A stretch of 64,000 nt of DNA from Clostridium sp. C2-6-12 (GCF_009928485.1 NZ_JAABNP010000029.1:1-64000); one strand, 5' to 3'. Counted from the stretch's first letter, positions 27,064 to 36,929 are shown. Made by a program: numbers and translations. Notes: generated by a model not told the origin, from the sequence alone.

Positions 27064-28335
27064 TTACTTAATGTCTCCTACAAATGTTGTTACACTTTGT
27101 GCTGGAAGAGATGCTTCAAAGCTTCCATTAGTTACATTTATGTTTGAAGCTGATTTAGCTAAATTTGCATTTTGAGTAGTTTGCCATGATGCTACACTAG
27201 AAACTTTACTGTTTGGAATATTGAAGCTTTGTTTCACTTCTGAAGTTCCTTTGTTTATTGCAATAATAACTACTTTATTATTCCCTTTATATGCAGATAC
27301 AAAAACATTAGCTGCTGGATTCTTTGTTGCATCAACTCTTACATATCCTGGACGAACAAATTTAGAGAAATGTGCCATCATATAACCACGTTTACTTATA
27401 TTTCCATCTTCTTTTATGAAGCCGTATGATCTACGGATATACCACCATACATATGATTGAAAATCACCCTCTACCATTGCATTATTTATATGCTCTGCAA
27501 CATCTAATGCTTCTGGCCAACGATCTGCTGAATTAGCATCACTATTTGGTACATATACTTCTGTCATCCAAAGTTCTTTTCCTGCTCCTTTTTGTTTAAA
27601 AAGTGGATAAGCAAATTGGTTAACCTTAGTACCATAAGTATGAGTTCCTAGAATATCCATATTAGCAAGAGCTTGTGGATCATTCAAAATAGGGTCGTAC
27701 ATATTTTTTTGATAAGAAAACGATTCTGGTGACATAACCTTGCAATTTATTGTTCCCGCATTTTCTTTCATAAATTTAAGCACCTCTTCTGGTGTCCACC
27801 ATGTCCATTCTTTTCCGTAATCAGGTTCATTTTGTATAGAAATTGCATATAAATTTACACCATTACTTTTCATATATGAAACAAAATCATTAAGGTGCTG
27901 AGCATATGCAGCATACTTGTCGTGTCTAAGACGTTTTGCCTTTGTATCCCCATTACGATTAAAAGTCTCAGTCATATCACTAGGTGGATTCCATGGAGTT
28001 GCAAATACTATTGCTCCATGTGCAATTGCATTTTTTGCTGTATCTAATTCTTTATACCAATTATTTTTATTATCATCTACATAAATTCTTAAAACAGAAA
28101 GACCAAGCTGATTATTTCCATTTCCAAAAGCCGTCTCTCTTTGAGCTTCTGTTAAATCTCCAGCCCAAGCAGGTAGATTTATTCCTCCAAAACCTCGAAT
28201 AACTTGTTTTTCTGACGATAAATTTACTGTTGCATTTGATGCCGCATTAGCTGTTGTTGGTATTCCCAAAAATAGCGAACCTGTTATAGAAATCGTTAAC
28301 AATGAAAGTAATATTTTTTTTAATTTAATATTCAT
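27064..28335 (-). CDS. secreted GH30 glucuronoxylanase-type glycosidase
   Basis: 423 residues with a Sec signal peptide (about 1-31, ending TTANAAS) and a GH30 barrel plus its attached beta domain. The acid/base Glu lies in AISIQNEPDYG (near residue 168) and the nucleophile Glu in LWMTEVYVP (near 257). The segment GFGGINLPAW is the family start. The overall length equals Bacillus XynC, which cuts glucuronoxylan next to methylglucuronic acid branches; the same role is inferred here. It has no cellulosome dockerin or binding module. The leader carries a strong hairpin at 28394-28440. Confidence 0.92.
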   Translation of the reverse strand: MNIKLKKILLSLLTISITGSLFLGIPTTANAASNATVNLSSEKQVIRGFGGINLPAWAGDLTEAQRETAFGNGNNQLGLSVLRIYVDDNKNNWYKELDTAKNAIAHGAIVFATPWNPPSDMTETFNRNGDTKAKRLRHDKYAAYAQHLNDFVSYMKSNGVNLYAISIQNEPDYGKEWTWWTPEEVLKFMKENAGTINCKVMSPESFSYQKNMYDPILNDPQALANMDILGTHTYGTKVNQFAYPLFKQKGAGKELWMTEVYVPNSDANSADRWPEALDVAEHINNAMVEGDFQSYVWWYIRRSYGFIKEDGNISKRGYMMAHFSKFVRPGYVRVDATKNPAANVFVSAYKGNNKVVIIAINKGTSEVKQSFNIPNSKVSSVASWQTTQNANLAKSASNINVTNGSFEASLPAQSVTTFVGDIK

Positions 28336-28393
28336 TTTGATACCCCCTGTTTTTCTTTCAAAAATATATTAAGATTTTCGTATCAATATTAAC

Positions 28394-28440
28394 AAAAACG
28401 TTATTTCCTGACAATACTTTTGTCATGAAATAACGTTTTT
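28394..28440. promoter_or_regulatory. strong hairpin in the GH30 leader, possible attenuator
   Basis: AAAAACGTTATTTC (28394-28407) pairs with GAAATAACGTTTTT (28427-28440), and the inner TGACA/TGTCA pair extends the stem after one mismatch. The minus strand then reads TTTTTGTTAATATT. The hairpin ends only 58 bases before the GH30 ATG, and no good promoter fits downstream of it. It is either a terminator of unknown upstream transcript or an attenuator. The rest of 28336-28671 is A+T-rich. Confidence 0.55.
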
Positions 28441-28601
28441 TAGTCGTAAACATTATCATATTTTTAATTTTTCTCCAAACCTTGACATATATACCCTAAA
28501 AGATTTAACTTCATTTCCACATATGCCCCAAAATTTCTTTAATTATACAATTATGAATTGCTATTTTTCATATGCGAGTGGCTGTCTTATAATGTTAGAT
28601 A

Positions 28602-28649
28602 GAAAAATCACAAGTAAAGCTTAGCTTATCAAAACTAAACCTACTTGTG
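28602..28649 (-). terminator. terminator of the CotF-like gene
   Basis: CACAAGTA (28609-28616) pairs with TACTTGTG (28642-28649), followed on the minus strand by ATTTTT. Confidence 0.65.
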
Positions 28650-28671
28650 GTTTTCATAAAATACTAAAACA

Positions 28672-29139
28672 CTATTGAAGATTATACATGCCTTTACTTT
28701 CCATATATTTAAATATAGCTTCACCATGCTTTTGTTCTTCTTTTTGTATATGATTTAATACATCACGCACTTCTGTATCTTTAAATTCAAATATTGCTGT
28801 ATCATAAGCTCCTGATACATATTTTTCTGTCATTAATAAATCCGAACATATCTCTTGATCTGATAAATTAGCAGGCATTTGTTGTGTGCTATTGCTATTC
28901 ATACTTTGACTTGAATTTTGACTTTGGCTTTGATTCATTTGAGGTACATTTCCACTTAACAATTGATTAATAGTATCCAAATGATGTCTTTCAATTTGTT
29001 CATTATTGTTACATATTTGTTTTAGCTGGCTATCCTTAGCTATGCTAGCATAATTAGAATATTTTTTTATACAGATTTCTTCATGACTTTTTTGATCTTC
29101 AAGTAACATTCTTTCCTTTTGAGTTAAAGTTATTTGCAT
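28672..29139 (-). CDS. CotF-family spore coat protein
   Basis: 155 residues from the ATG at 29139, set by a perfect GGAGGTG eight bases upstream. The fold is a ferritin-like helical bundle split by a Gln/Ser/Asn-rich linker (about 70-92, QSQSQNSSQSMNS). The two halves are MLLEDQKSHEEICIKKYSNY and DLLMTEKYVSGAYDTAIFEF, typical of CotF. CotF-type proteins sit in the spore coat of Bacillus and clostridia. Monocistronic, with a terminator downstream. Confidence 0.85.
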   Translation of the reverse strand: MQITLTQKERMLLEDQKSHEEICIKKYSNYASIAKDSQLKQICNNNEQIERHHLDTINQLLSGNVPQMNQSQSQNSSQSMNSNSTQQMPANLSDQEICSDLLMTEKYVSGAYDTAIFEFKDTEVRDVLNHIQKEEQKHGEAIFKYMESKGMYNLQ

Positions 29140-29318
29140 AATTAACACCTCCATCACTATTTTGTGGAGTTATTATATTTTTATACCTCAATAATTAGAA
29201 TAAAATATTTATTTTTCTATATATCATAAAAATTAGTAGCGTATTTATATTTTCACACTATATACTCTTATTATGTATTATGGACGGATATAAAAATATT
29301 ATCCTTCCATAAAATAAA

Positions 29319-29777
29319 TCAATAATATCTGTCACTGACTTCTCTTGTAAAACCATAATCAATAATAACAGGTCTTCCCTTAATAATTCCCCAGTTTCTT
29401 TTCCTATCAAAATCGCCCAATAGCAAATTATATTTCTTTTTTATATTTTGTATTTCTTTTAGGTGGAACAATTCCCTTTTGTCGCTGACGTTAAAATACT
29501 TGAATACCTCTGAAATATTATTTATTTTATCTGCCTTTTCCATAATTAAAAAGTAAAAATCATTTGAAGCTTGAACAACTTTTGCAAATAAATCTGAATC
29601 ATCATAATATGAAATGACATATTCAGTTTGATTTTGCGCAATTCCAGCTATATTCTTTGCAACTTTTATCACGTAACCATTATTTAAATCAAATACATCT
29701 CTACTTGAACCAGAACCAATATAACAGTAATATCCTCTATTTATATTAAACATAATTTTGTTAAATATATCACTCAT
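29319..29777 (-). CDS. minimal protein-kinase-like protein
   Basis: 152 residues. The N-terminus has a glycine-rich loop and strand with invariant Lys (GSGSSRDVFDLNNGYVIKVA) and a Glu-bearing helix (NQTEYVISYYDD). A hinge-like LIMEKA and a catalytic-loop/DFG-like region (LLGDFDRKRNWG then VIIDYGF) follow. This is the arrangement of a protein kinase with most of the C-lobe missing; Asn replaces nothing obvious and the metal-binding Asp is present in IIDYG. It may be an aminoglycoside-kinase-like or pseudo-kinase protein. It is monocistronic, between CotF and a PLD-family gene. Confidence 0.6.
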   Translation of the reverse strand: MSDIFNKIMFNINRGYYCYIGSGSSRDVFDLNNGYVIKVAKNIAGIAQNQTEYVISYYDDSDLFAKVVQASNDFYFLIMEKADKINNISEVFKYFNVSDKRELFHLKEIQNIKKKYNLLLGDFDRKRNWGIIKGRPVIIDYGFTREVSDRYY

Positions 29778-29887
29778 ATTAACACCTGCTTAAGTTAATC
29801 GCTTTTTATTCATGAGTAACCATTTCATATATATTATTTTATTCATCCCACAGTATATTTGTTCACCTTACAATTGTCCATAATAAA

Positions 29888-29930
29888 AATAAACCTAGTA
29901 CCAAGCCAAGTGCCTTTTACTAGGTTTATT
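29888..29930 (-). terminator. terminator of the PLD-family gene
   Basis: AATAAACCTAGTA (29888-29900) pairs with TACTAGGTTTATT (29918-29930), with TTTTATTA next on the minus strand. Confidence 0.8.
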
Positions 29931-29953
29931 AAAATTATCCACTCTACGAATAA

Positions 29954-31042
29954 TTAAAAATCAAAATATCTATTTCGTAAATCTTTTATAACTTCTATAT
30001 TAGTGCTATATGTTGCCCCTTCATCTCTAGTGTCATTGGAATTTTCATCATATTCTCCTGAAAAAGATAATAAATTAAAACTTGTCTCTATATAATAACT
30101 TTCATCGCAAATTAAAAGCTTATTATGTGAATTAACTTTTTTTATTTTAAAGCCATCATTATAACATTTAAATTTTTCACTTAGCTTTTCTGCTATTCTA
30201 TCACTGTTTTCATTCTTGCTATTTCTGTCTCTTTTAAAATTAGAAAATGAATTATTCTCTTCTATTCCATATATTATTTTAATAATTCCTCCCCTAAGCA
30301 AAAACTTCTCCATCTTATTCATTAATTTATCATTAACTACATAATTATTCATCCATGGACTTGCTATATTAAGTTCATATTTAGCATCTGAAAAAGCTTG
30401 TATAAATTTATCCCTTATTTCTTTATTTTGCAAATGATATTCTTCATATTTATTTCCAATTTCATTTATAGTCTCTGATATTTCTTTATCAAAAGCTTCA
30501 ATATTCTTAATTACATATTGGTTATTTTCATAACTTATATATAAATTACATACATTTTCAATATAAAATTTATTTAATTTATAAGTTTTTTCTATTAACA
30601 ACTCATCATTATTTAGCTTTTTTATTACTTCTTCTATAACTATAACACTTTCCTTATTAAAGAACATCAAAGCATTTATAGCTTTACTATCCATCTTAAT
30701 CTTTTCATATTTGAAAAATCTTTGTGATATACTATTCTTTTTGCAGGTAATAACTGAATTTAAATCATTAGCTTTTATTAAGCAATAATCCATATCCTTC
30801 AACTCGTCATCATACTTTAATAAATCATCTTCATACTTTTCAAATTCCTGTTTTTTAGCTTTAAGTTCCTCATATTGCTTTTTCACTGATTCTAATTTTG
30901 AATTTTCTTTTTCTTTAAAATTGATTTTTCTTAATCTATAGTTAATTGAATTTTTTATTTTATTTACTTTTTCACTAAAGACATCTATAAAAAATTTATT
31001 ATTTATTTTATTATCCTCAGAGCATAGTAAGTCATCTTTCAT
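29954..31042 (-). CDS. phospholipase D-superfamily protein with N-terminal coiled coil
   Basis: 362 residues. Residues about 40-90 are a charged coiled coil (KLESVKKQYEELKAKKQEFE), followed by an uncharacterised middle and a C-terminal PLD domain (about 215-355). The HxKxxxxD motif reads NSHNKLLICDESYYIETSFN, and there is a single copy, so two chains would be needed for one active site. PLD-family proteins of this type act as nucleases, ligases or phospholipases; several belong to phage defence, but none of the usual partners is here. No signal peptide. The upstream promoter region is A+T-rich. Confidence 0.7.
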   Translation of the reverse strand: MKDDLLCSEDNKINNKFFIDVFSEKVNKIKNSINYRLRKINFKEKENSKLESVKKQYEELKAKKQEFEKYEDDLLKYDDELKDMDYCLIKANDLNSVITCKKNSISQRFFKYEKIKMDSKAINALMFFNKESVIVIEEVIKKLNNDELLIEKTYKLNKFYIENVCNLYISYENNQYVIKNIEAFDKEISETINEIGNKYEEYHLQNKEIRDKFIQAFSDAKYELNIASPWMNNYVVNDKLMNKMEKFLLRGGIIKIIYGIEENNSFSNFKRDRNSKNENSDRIAEKLSEKFKCYNDGFKIKKVNSHNKLLICDESYYIETSFNLLSFSGEYDENSNDTRDEGATYSTNIEVIKDLRNRYFDF

Positions 31043-31185
31043 TATATAATCGCCTCACTTCTTTACTACCTCGTTTTTCTTTATTTATCTTAATTTTACA
31101 AAGTCTAATTATATTAGTCAAGAGTAAGACAAGTCTGGCAAGTGTTGTTTAGATTTGCTAAGTAAATTAATTAAATATTAATAAT

Positions 31186-31240
31186 AAAATTATGCTTATA
31201 AACTTACTTGTTTTACATATCAGTTTATAAGCGTAATTTT
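31186..31240 (-). terminator. terminator of the signalling operon
   Basis: AAAATTATGCTTATAAACT (31186-31204) pairs with AGTTTATAAGCGTAATTTT (31222-31240) with one mismatch. It touches the stop codon of the REC-GGDEF-HD-GYP gene and is followed by TATTATTA on the minus strand. Confidence 0.75.
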
Positions 31241-32664
31241 TATCTTTCCATTAATACTTTTTCAATAAATATGTGAACAAGCTGTGGATCAAATTGCCTT
31301 CCTGAATTCTCTTTTAACTCTTTTATAGCAAATTCTTCTGGCAAAGAATCTTTATAGCATCTTTTGCTAACCATAGCATCATAAGAATCAGCTATTGTTA
31401 TAATCCTTGACATAAAAGGAATTTCCTCACCTTTTAATCCTTTAGGATATCCTTTTCCATCCCAGCGTTCATGATGATATAAGATATAATTAGCTATAGC
31501 TGACATATTATTAACATTATTAATCATCCTATAGCCTATTTCAGGATGATGCTTAACTTCCTTCCATTCGTCTTCAGTTAGCGGCCCCTCTTTATTTATT
31601 ATTTTATCCTCTAAAGCAATTTTACCTATGTCATGAAACTCTCCTGCCATTGTTAATTGATCGATTTCAGTCTTTGATAAATTTAAAACCTCTGCCATAC
31701 TTTTGCATAATTCAGAAACTCTGTATGAATGTTCTCTTTCAATATTGCTTTTTTCACGAAGGACATTAATTATTGTTTTAATTGTTTTCCCTCTCATAAT
31801 TTGACTTTCAAATAATTTTTTTTCATACATACTATCTTCAGCAATCTTAAATATACCTTCTATTTCTTCCTCTTCATAATACTTGCAGCCATAACCAAAA
31901 GAAACTGATATTTCTATGGATTCAATTTTTTCTCTTTCTATTGCTTCTTTAATTTTATCAATAACTTCTTCTGCTTCTGAAGCTTTACTCTTAGGCAATA
32001 TTATAACAAATTCATCACCTGCAAGCCTAGCGGAGATACCTACTTTAGCACCCTCAGAACTTATTATTTTTCCTACTCTCTTAATGATTTCATCTCCCAT
32101 AGCATGTCCAAATGAATCATTTATGAGTTTTAATCCATTTAAATCCCCCATTACTATTGTTAACGGAAGATTTTCTTTATTATCAAGTCTTCTTAGTTCT
32201 TCCTCAAAAAATCTTCGATTGTATAATCCAGTAAGTTGATCATGATAACTTAAATATACTATTTCCTCTTTCCTTCGCATTAAATCAATAGCATTTTTAA
32301 CTTTCAAAGGAAGAGCAATTTTTATAGCTTCTTCACTTAAAGGTTTAGAAAAATAGTCGTATACCCCAAGATTTAATGCTTTTTCTATTGCCTCCTTATC
32401 CGAAATACCTGTACATACGATAACAGGTATATCCATTAGATTACAATCTTTTTTAATTTCCTCTAAGACTTCAAATCCATTTTTTATTGGCATAAGTATA
32501 TCTAAAATACATGCATTAATATCATTTTGCAAAAGTTTATTTGAAATATTCAAGCCATCTTCAGCTTCGAAAATTGTAATATCCTTCAACTTCTTTTTTA
32601 TCGCTTGTCCAATTATTCTTCTTTCAATCGGAGAATCATCAACAATTAATATATTTCCTCCCAT
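31240..32664 (-). CDS. response regulator with GGDEF and HD-GYP output domains
   Basis: 474 residues: receiver domain (about 1-120, acceptor Asp in ACILDILMPIKNG), GGDEF domain (about 130-290) with the site SARLAGDEFVIILP (AGDEF in place of GGDEF), and a full HD-GYP phosphodiesterase (about 295-470) with HDIGK, HHERWDGKGYPKGL and IADSYDAM. The protein may both make and break cyclic di-GMP, with phosphorylation choosing the balance; whether the AGDEF loop is active is not known from sequence. It follows the hybrid kinase gene after 15 bases and is its likely target. Confidence 0.92.
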   Translation of the reverse strand: MGGNILIVDDSPIERRIIGQAIKKKLKDITIFEAEDGLNISNKLLQNDINACILDILMPIKNGFEVLEEIKKDCNLMDIPVIVCTGISDKEAIEKALNLGVYDYFSKPLSEEAIKIALPLKVKNAIDLMRRKEEIVYLSYHDQLTGLYNRRFFEEELRRLDNKENLPLTIVMGDLNGLKLINDSFGHAMGDEIIKRVGKIISSEGAKVGISARLAGDEFVIILPKSKASEAEEVIDKIKEAIEREKIESIEISVSFGYGCKYYEEEEIEGIFKIAEDSMYEKKLFESQIMRGKTIKTIINVLREKSNIEREHSYRVSELCKSMAEVLNLSKTEIDQLTMAGEFHDIGKIALEDKIINKEGPLTEDEWKEVKHHPEIGYRMINNVNNMSAIANYILYHHERWDGKGYPKGLKGEEIPFMSRIITIADSYDAMVSKRCYKDSLPEEFAIKELKENSGRQFDPQLVHIFIEKVLMER

Positions 32665-32679
32665 TGCTTACTCCTCCTT

Positions 32680-35600
32680 TCAATCTTGCTGTAATTTTTT
32701 TATTTCTTCCTCTATTCTTATTACATATTGAATTAATGAATTTTTATCTTGATTTTTAGCCGCTGCTTCAGCTTCTACTGCATTCTTTGCTATTTTCTCA
32801 GCTCTTACAGTACCTGCTGCACCCTTTAACTTATGAAGAATCATAGCTATTTCTTTAAAATTATTGTCGTTTAAACTTTCCTTAATATCAACAATAAGCT
32901 TTTCTGCTTGAATTATAAATTCCTCTACTAGTTCCCTGCAAAACTCTTCATCAAATCCTGATTCTTCTTTAAATAACTTCACAATTTCATGAAAATTACT
33001 AGCTATATTTTCTTGTAAAACAACTTCATCTAACTTCCTAAAATTATTTTCCTCCTCTTTCGTATTGCTTTCTATAAATGAAATAACATGTTTTTTTAGA
33101 ATAGTTATAACTTGATCAAAATCAAAAGGTTTGCTCAAATAGCCGTCCATTCCAGCCTCTAAGCATTTATCTTCATCATCCTTCATTGAATATGCAGTCA
33201 TAGCTATAATTGGAATATGCTTTTTTAAATTTTCTATTTTTCTTATTTCCCTTGTTGCTTCATAACCATCCATTATAGGCATTTGACAGTCCATAAATAT
33301 TACATCATATTCATTATCTTTATATGCTTTTAAAGCTTCCTTTCCGTTTATAGCTACATCACAAGTAAGTTCAATTAACTTTAAGCTATTAACAAAAAAT
33401 TTTATATTTATATCATTATCCTCAACTAATAGAATCTTTATTTTTTTGTTATATTTAGCTTCTCCAGCGCTATATTTAGTAATGAAAACCTGATTATTTT
33501 CCATTTTTGAACTACTACCTTCAACTACCATAGAAACACAATCAAGTAATTCATTTCTCTTATAAGGTTTAGAAATATATCCTGAAAAACCATTTTGTTT
33601 TGCTACTTTTAATTCTAGATTTGTTGTAACAGAGGTTAAAAGTATTAATGGAGTATTTTTCAAAAACTCATTTTTCTTTATAATTTTTGCCATTTCAAAA
33701 CCTGTGATTCCATCCATTTGATAGTCTACTAAAATAGCATCATATCTTTTTTGCTTTATAAAAAAATTATCTAAAACACTTTCTAAATTTTCTGCTTCAG
33801 TGACTATACATCCAACTTCCTCAAGATAAATCCTTGCTATATACCTATTCATTTCGTAATCATCTATTACTAAAATGTTTTTGCCTTTAAGCATTGAATA
33901 GTTTGGCATTGCTGGAATAACTGAATCTTTTCCCTTTTGTAAGGTTAAATTGAAACTAAAAGTACTTCCTATACCCTTTTTACTTTCAACACCTATTGTT
34001 CCCCCCATCATTTCAATCATTCTCTTGCAAATCGCCAAACCTAAACCAGTTCCTCCATAATTTCTTGTAGAAGAAGAATCTGCTTGGCTAAATGGCTTAA
34101 ATAATTTTTTTATTTCATCTTCTGAAATCCCTATTCCACTATCAACAACTTTAAATAATATTTCCACAGCTTTTTCTTCTTCTCTAATCAAAGATACTTC
34201 TATGAAAATCTCTCCCTTATGTGTGAATTTAACTGCATTACTTACTAAATTACTCATTACCTGTCTTAATTTAGTTGGATCTCCCATAAGAATGCTTGGT
34301 ATATTAGAATTTATAAGCATATTTAGCTCAATTTCTTTTTCATTTGCTTTTGCATCATATAAAAATACAGTACTTTCAAGTACAGGTCTAATTTCAAAAG
34401 GAATTTTTTCAACTTCCATTCTTCCAGCTTCAATTTTAGAAATATCTAATATGTCATTAATAACTGAAACTAAGCTTTCAGAAGAAGATTTTATTATCTT
34501 AATATAATCTCGTTGTATATCATTCATTTCAGTTTTTTCTAAAAGACTTAAAAACCCTACAATACCATTCATAGGTGTTCTTATCTCATGACTCATGTTT
34601 GCTAAAAATTGACTCTTTGCCATATTAGCTTCTTCAGCTTTTTCTTTTTCCGTCATCAGTTCATTTGTTCTGGATTTTACTTTTTCTTCAAGATTATTTA
34701 TTAATGAAAATAACTCTTCTGCCATACTATTAAAAGCCTTACCTAAACTTCCTATTTCATCATTTCTAAAAATCTTTGCTCTTTGAGATAAATCACCTTT
34801 AGAAAGCCTATCTGAAACTAATATTAAATTATCAATTGGTTTTAATATAAATCTCGTACTTTCTATGTGAATAATACTTGCTAAAATAAATGCAATAATT
34901 ATCAATATCATTGCAATATTAATATTATTTTTTATTTCTTTAGTAAAGATACTTTCGGGGATAGAAGTTATTATAAGCCAGTCTAAACCTTCTTTTTCAT
35001 ATTCGACTATCTTTATGTGATACTTCTCCTCATCTATTTGAGAAATAAAACTAGAATCTGAAGTATTTATATAATTTTCATATGCTTCAGAAATTGATTT
35101 ATTTTCACTATTTTCAATTGAAGTTCTTTCTATATCTCCATTTGAAAGTGTTTTAAAATTAGACTCATTAACAGAATTAGCAACTAGATATCCTGATTTC
35201 TTTTCTATTATATAAGTTGTAGCCAAATTGTTATCACCAATTTTTTTTAATGACTCATTAAGTTTTGCTAAAGTTATATGAGTACCCATTACTCCTTTAA
35301 GCTTATGATCTTTATCAAAAATGGGATAAGCTGCAGATAAGGCTAAATCGTCTTTAATAAAATGTTTATAAATATCTGAAAATACTGGCTTTCCACTTTC
35401 TTTAGCCTTTATATACCAATCTCTTGATCTAGGATCAAATTTACCATAATCTTTAATAAAGTTTTGTTCTCGTAACTCATTATCAATGCTATAATACATT
35501 GAATTCCCATTAGTTTCTGGGTTACTTCTATATATTTCAATATCATTTTTTTCGTTTTTTCTTGCACCATAATATTCCCCATCTTCGTTTCCATAACTAA

Positions 35601-35952
35601 AGCTATATATTTCTTCATTACTTGATTCAATAATACCTGCAAAAAAAGCGTCTCTTTGTTGTTTATTGTGTATGTCTATAATTCCATACTCTATTAAATT
35701 ATGATTAATCTCATTATTATATAAAGGTACGCTAAAAAGGGATTGTATTTCATCAAAAGTATCTTTACTTGAATTTTCCTCCATTTTTGTTATGGTATTA
35801 TCTATTGAACTCTTCCAATTATTAATTATAATAAAAGTTATAATTCCTACAGTAATCGTCATAAGTGCAATAAATAAGGCACTTATTAACAGCCTTAACG
35901 ATCCCTTTTTAAGAACCTTAAGAATTCTTTCTACTCTTGGTATCTTAAACAT
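32680..35952 (-). CDS. hybrid sensor histidine kinase with two receivers and an Hpt domain
   Basis: About 1090 residues from ATG 35952 (AGGGGAAGG upstream; 35967 is a possible alternative). Helix about 20-45, extracytoplasmic dCache sensor (about 50-340), second helix about 345-370, HAMP, HisKA with [20 protein letters not shown], HATPase ([20 protein letters not shown]), receiver 1 ([14 protein letters not shown], Asp in LVDYQMDG), receiver 2 ([15 protein letters not shown], Asp in [14 protein letters not shown]) and a C-terminal Hpt domain with [14 protein letters not shown]. This multi-step phosphorelay should feed the REC-GGDEF-HD-GYP protein encoded immediately downstream. The extracellular signal is unknown. 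Confidence 0.93.
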   Translation of the reverse strand: MFKIPRVERILKVLKKGSLRLLISALFIALMTITVGIITFIIINNWKSSIDNTITKMEENSSKDTFDEIQSLFSVPLYNNEINHNLIEYGIIDIHNKQQRDAFFAGIIESSNEEIYSFSYGNEDGEYYGARKNEKNDIEIYRSNPETNGNSMYYSIDNELREQNFIKDYGKFDPRSRDWYIKAKESGKPVFSDIYKHFIKDDLALSAAYPIFDKDHKLKGVMGTHITLAKLNESLKKIGDNNLATTYIIEKKSGYLVANSVNESNFKTLSNGDIERTSIENSENKSISEAYENYINTSDSSFISQIDEEKYHIKIVEYEKEGLDWLIITSIPESIFTKEIKNNINIAMILIIIAFILASIIHIESTRFILKPIDNLILVSDRLSKGDLSQRAKIFRNDEIGSLGKAFNSMAEELFSLINNLEEKVKSRTNELMTEKEKAEEANMAKSQFLANMSHEIRTPMNGIVGFLSLLEKTEMNDIQRDYIKIIKSSSESLVSVINDILDISKIEAGRMEVEKIPFEIRPVLESTVFLYDAKANEKEIELNMLINSNIPSILMGDPTKLRQVMSNLVSNAVKFTHKGEIFIEVSLIREEEKAVEILFKVVDSGIGISEDEIKKLFKPFSQADSSSTRNYGGTGLGLAICKRMIEMMGGTIGVESKKGIGSTFSFNLTLQKGKDSVIPAMPNYSMLKGKNILVIDDYEMNRYIARIYLEEVGCIVTEAENLESVLDNFFIKQKRYDAILVDYQMDGITGFEMAKIIKKNEFLKNTPLILLTSVTTNLELKVAKQNGFSGYISKPYKRNELLDCVSMVVEGSSSKMENNQVFITKYSAGEAKYNKKIKILLVEDNDINIKFFVNSLKLIELTCDVAINGKEALKAYKDNEYDVIFMDCQMPIMDGYEATREIRKIENLKKHIPIIAMTAYSMKDDEDKCLEAGMDGYLSKPFDFDQVITILKKHVISFIESNTKEEENNFRKLDEVVLQENIASNFHEIVKLFKEESGFDEEFCRELVEEFIIQAEKLIVDIKESLNDNNFKEIAMILHKLKGAAGTVRAEKIAKNAVEAEAAAKNQDKNSLIQYVIRIEEEIKKLQQD

Positions 35953-36044
35953 AAACCTTCCCCTCATTTATTTTTTTACTTTCTTTGTAAATATGATGCT
36001 ATTGGAACATTGTCATAATAGCATTTAAACTATATTTTTCCTTT

Positions 36045-36104
36045 CATAAAAAGACATAAGGATTAGCTGCTTTTTTAACTATAGTGCAACTAATCCTTTA
36101 TGTC
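36045..36104 (-). terminator. strong hairpin ahead of the hybrid-kinase gene
   Basis: GACATAAGGATTAG (36053-36066) pairs with CTAATCCTTTATGTC (36090-36104) with a single bulge. On the minus strand TTTTTATG follows. It lies about 90 bases before the kinase start and after no obvious gene; it is a terminator or a leader structure. The gap 35953-36467 holds this, a small ATGCTATT/AATAGCAT repeat near 36000-36026, a purine-rich minus strand at about 36190-36260 and the next terminator. Confidence 0.6.
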
Positions 36105-36311
36105 ATCTTCTATATAAAATATTAAACATCTATTTTTTTCATACATTTACGATATTAAACTTGGATTACCCTTAAATAAATTATTTCTACATATATCTCT
36201 TTTTTCCCTTTAAATTTTTCCACCTTTTTTCTCCCTATTTTCCACATTTTTCTACACCCATATTAAACTTATTACTTTTACCCACTGTAACTTACGATAA
36301 AAATATATAAA

Positions 36312-36367
36312 AAAACGAATACAAACTAGCCACAATAATCAATATCAGCTTAGTTTATATTCGTTTT
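36312..36367 (-). terminator. terminator of the 3D-domain gene
   Basis: AAAACGAATACAAACTA (36312-36328) pairs with TAGTTTATATTCGTTTT (36351-36367) with one mismatch, and the minus strand then reads TTTTTTTATA. Confidence 0.75.
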
Positions 36368-36467
36368 ATTCCTTGTTTATTTTTTCATATTCTATATACA
36401 GCTACAAATTTAAGTGTATGTATGCTTCATTTACTCAGTTAAGTTATTATATTATTTAATATGTTTA

Positions 36468-36884
36468 TTAATTTAAATGATCTCCTAATATGGTTACCTT
36501 AACATCTTGCCTTCCCCAGTTGTTACATTCACTATTACTAGTAAAAAATACATCTACTTCGTTTCCTTTTATTGCACTTCCTCTATCTGCTGCAATTGCA
36601 TATCCATATCCATCAATATATAAATATGTTCCAAATGGAATTACACTTGGATCAACTGAAACTGTGCTTATACCATTAGGATCTCTTGATACTGCTAGTC
36701 CACTTGCTGTTAAGCTTCCAGCCCTTGCAGTATATGCTGTGGATGAACAAATAATTTCATTTGGTGTTGCTGCTTTTACTTCATTAACTGAAAAAGCCAT
36801 TCCTGTTCCTAAATAAATACTTAGTGCTGCTGCAAATGCAGCTGATTTCTTTATAACTTTTCTCCATTTATAACCCTTCAACAT
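36468..36884 (-). CDS. secreted 3D-domain protein
   Basis: 138 residues with a signal-peptide-like N-terminus (about 12-40, KKSAAFAAALSIYLGTGMAF, then VKAATPNE) and a 3D domain (about 45-135) carrying the conserved aspartates in VDPSVIPFGTYLYID, AIAADRGSAIKGNEVDVFF. 3D domains occur in lytic transglycosylases and resuscitation-type cell wall enzymes of clostridia and bacilli, including YocH and MltA-like proteins, and act on peptidoglycan. Here the domain stands almost alone without SH3, LysM or G5 repeats. AAGGGAGAAATTGG precedes the ATG. Confidence 0.85.
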   Translation of the reverse strand: MLKGYKWRKVIKKSAAFAAALSIYLGTGMAFSVNEVKAATPNEIICSSTAYTARAGSLTASGLAVSRDPNGISTVSVDPSVIPFGTYLYIDGYGYAIAADRGSAIKGNEVDVFFTSNSECNNWGRQDVKVTILGDHLN

Positions 36885-36917
36885 CCAATTTCTCCCTTCA
36901 ATTCACAAACTATGGTT

Positions 36918-36929
36918 TAAATTATAACA
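36918..36929 (-). promoter_or_regulatory. candidate -10 of the 3D-domain gene
   Basis: The minus strand reads TGTTATAAT (TATAAT at 36926-36921), an extended -10 about 37 bases before the ATG. The -35 region (TATACG) is weak. A nine-base inverted repeat AAACGTATA/TATACGTTT (36941-36949 and 36972-36980) flanks the upstream region. Confidence 0.45.

Noticed and set aside
29954-31042. A multi-gene phage-defence system around the PLD protein
   Set aside because: Neighbours (kinase-like protein, signalling operon) have their own terminators and no known defence partner is present.
36190-36290. Minus-strand frame of about 31 codons (MWKIGRKKVEKFKGKKEIYV...) between two terminators
   Set aside because: No ribosome binding site and a composition explained by a purine-rich stretch; not supported as a gene.
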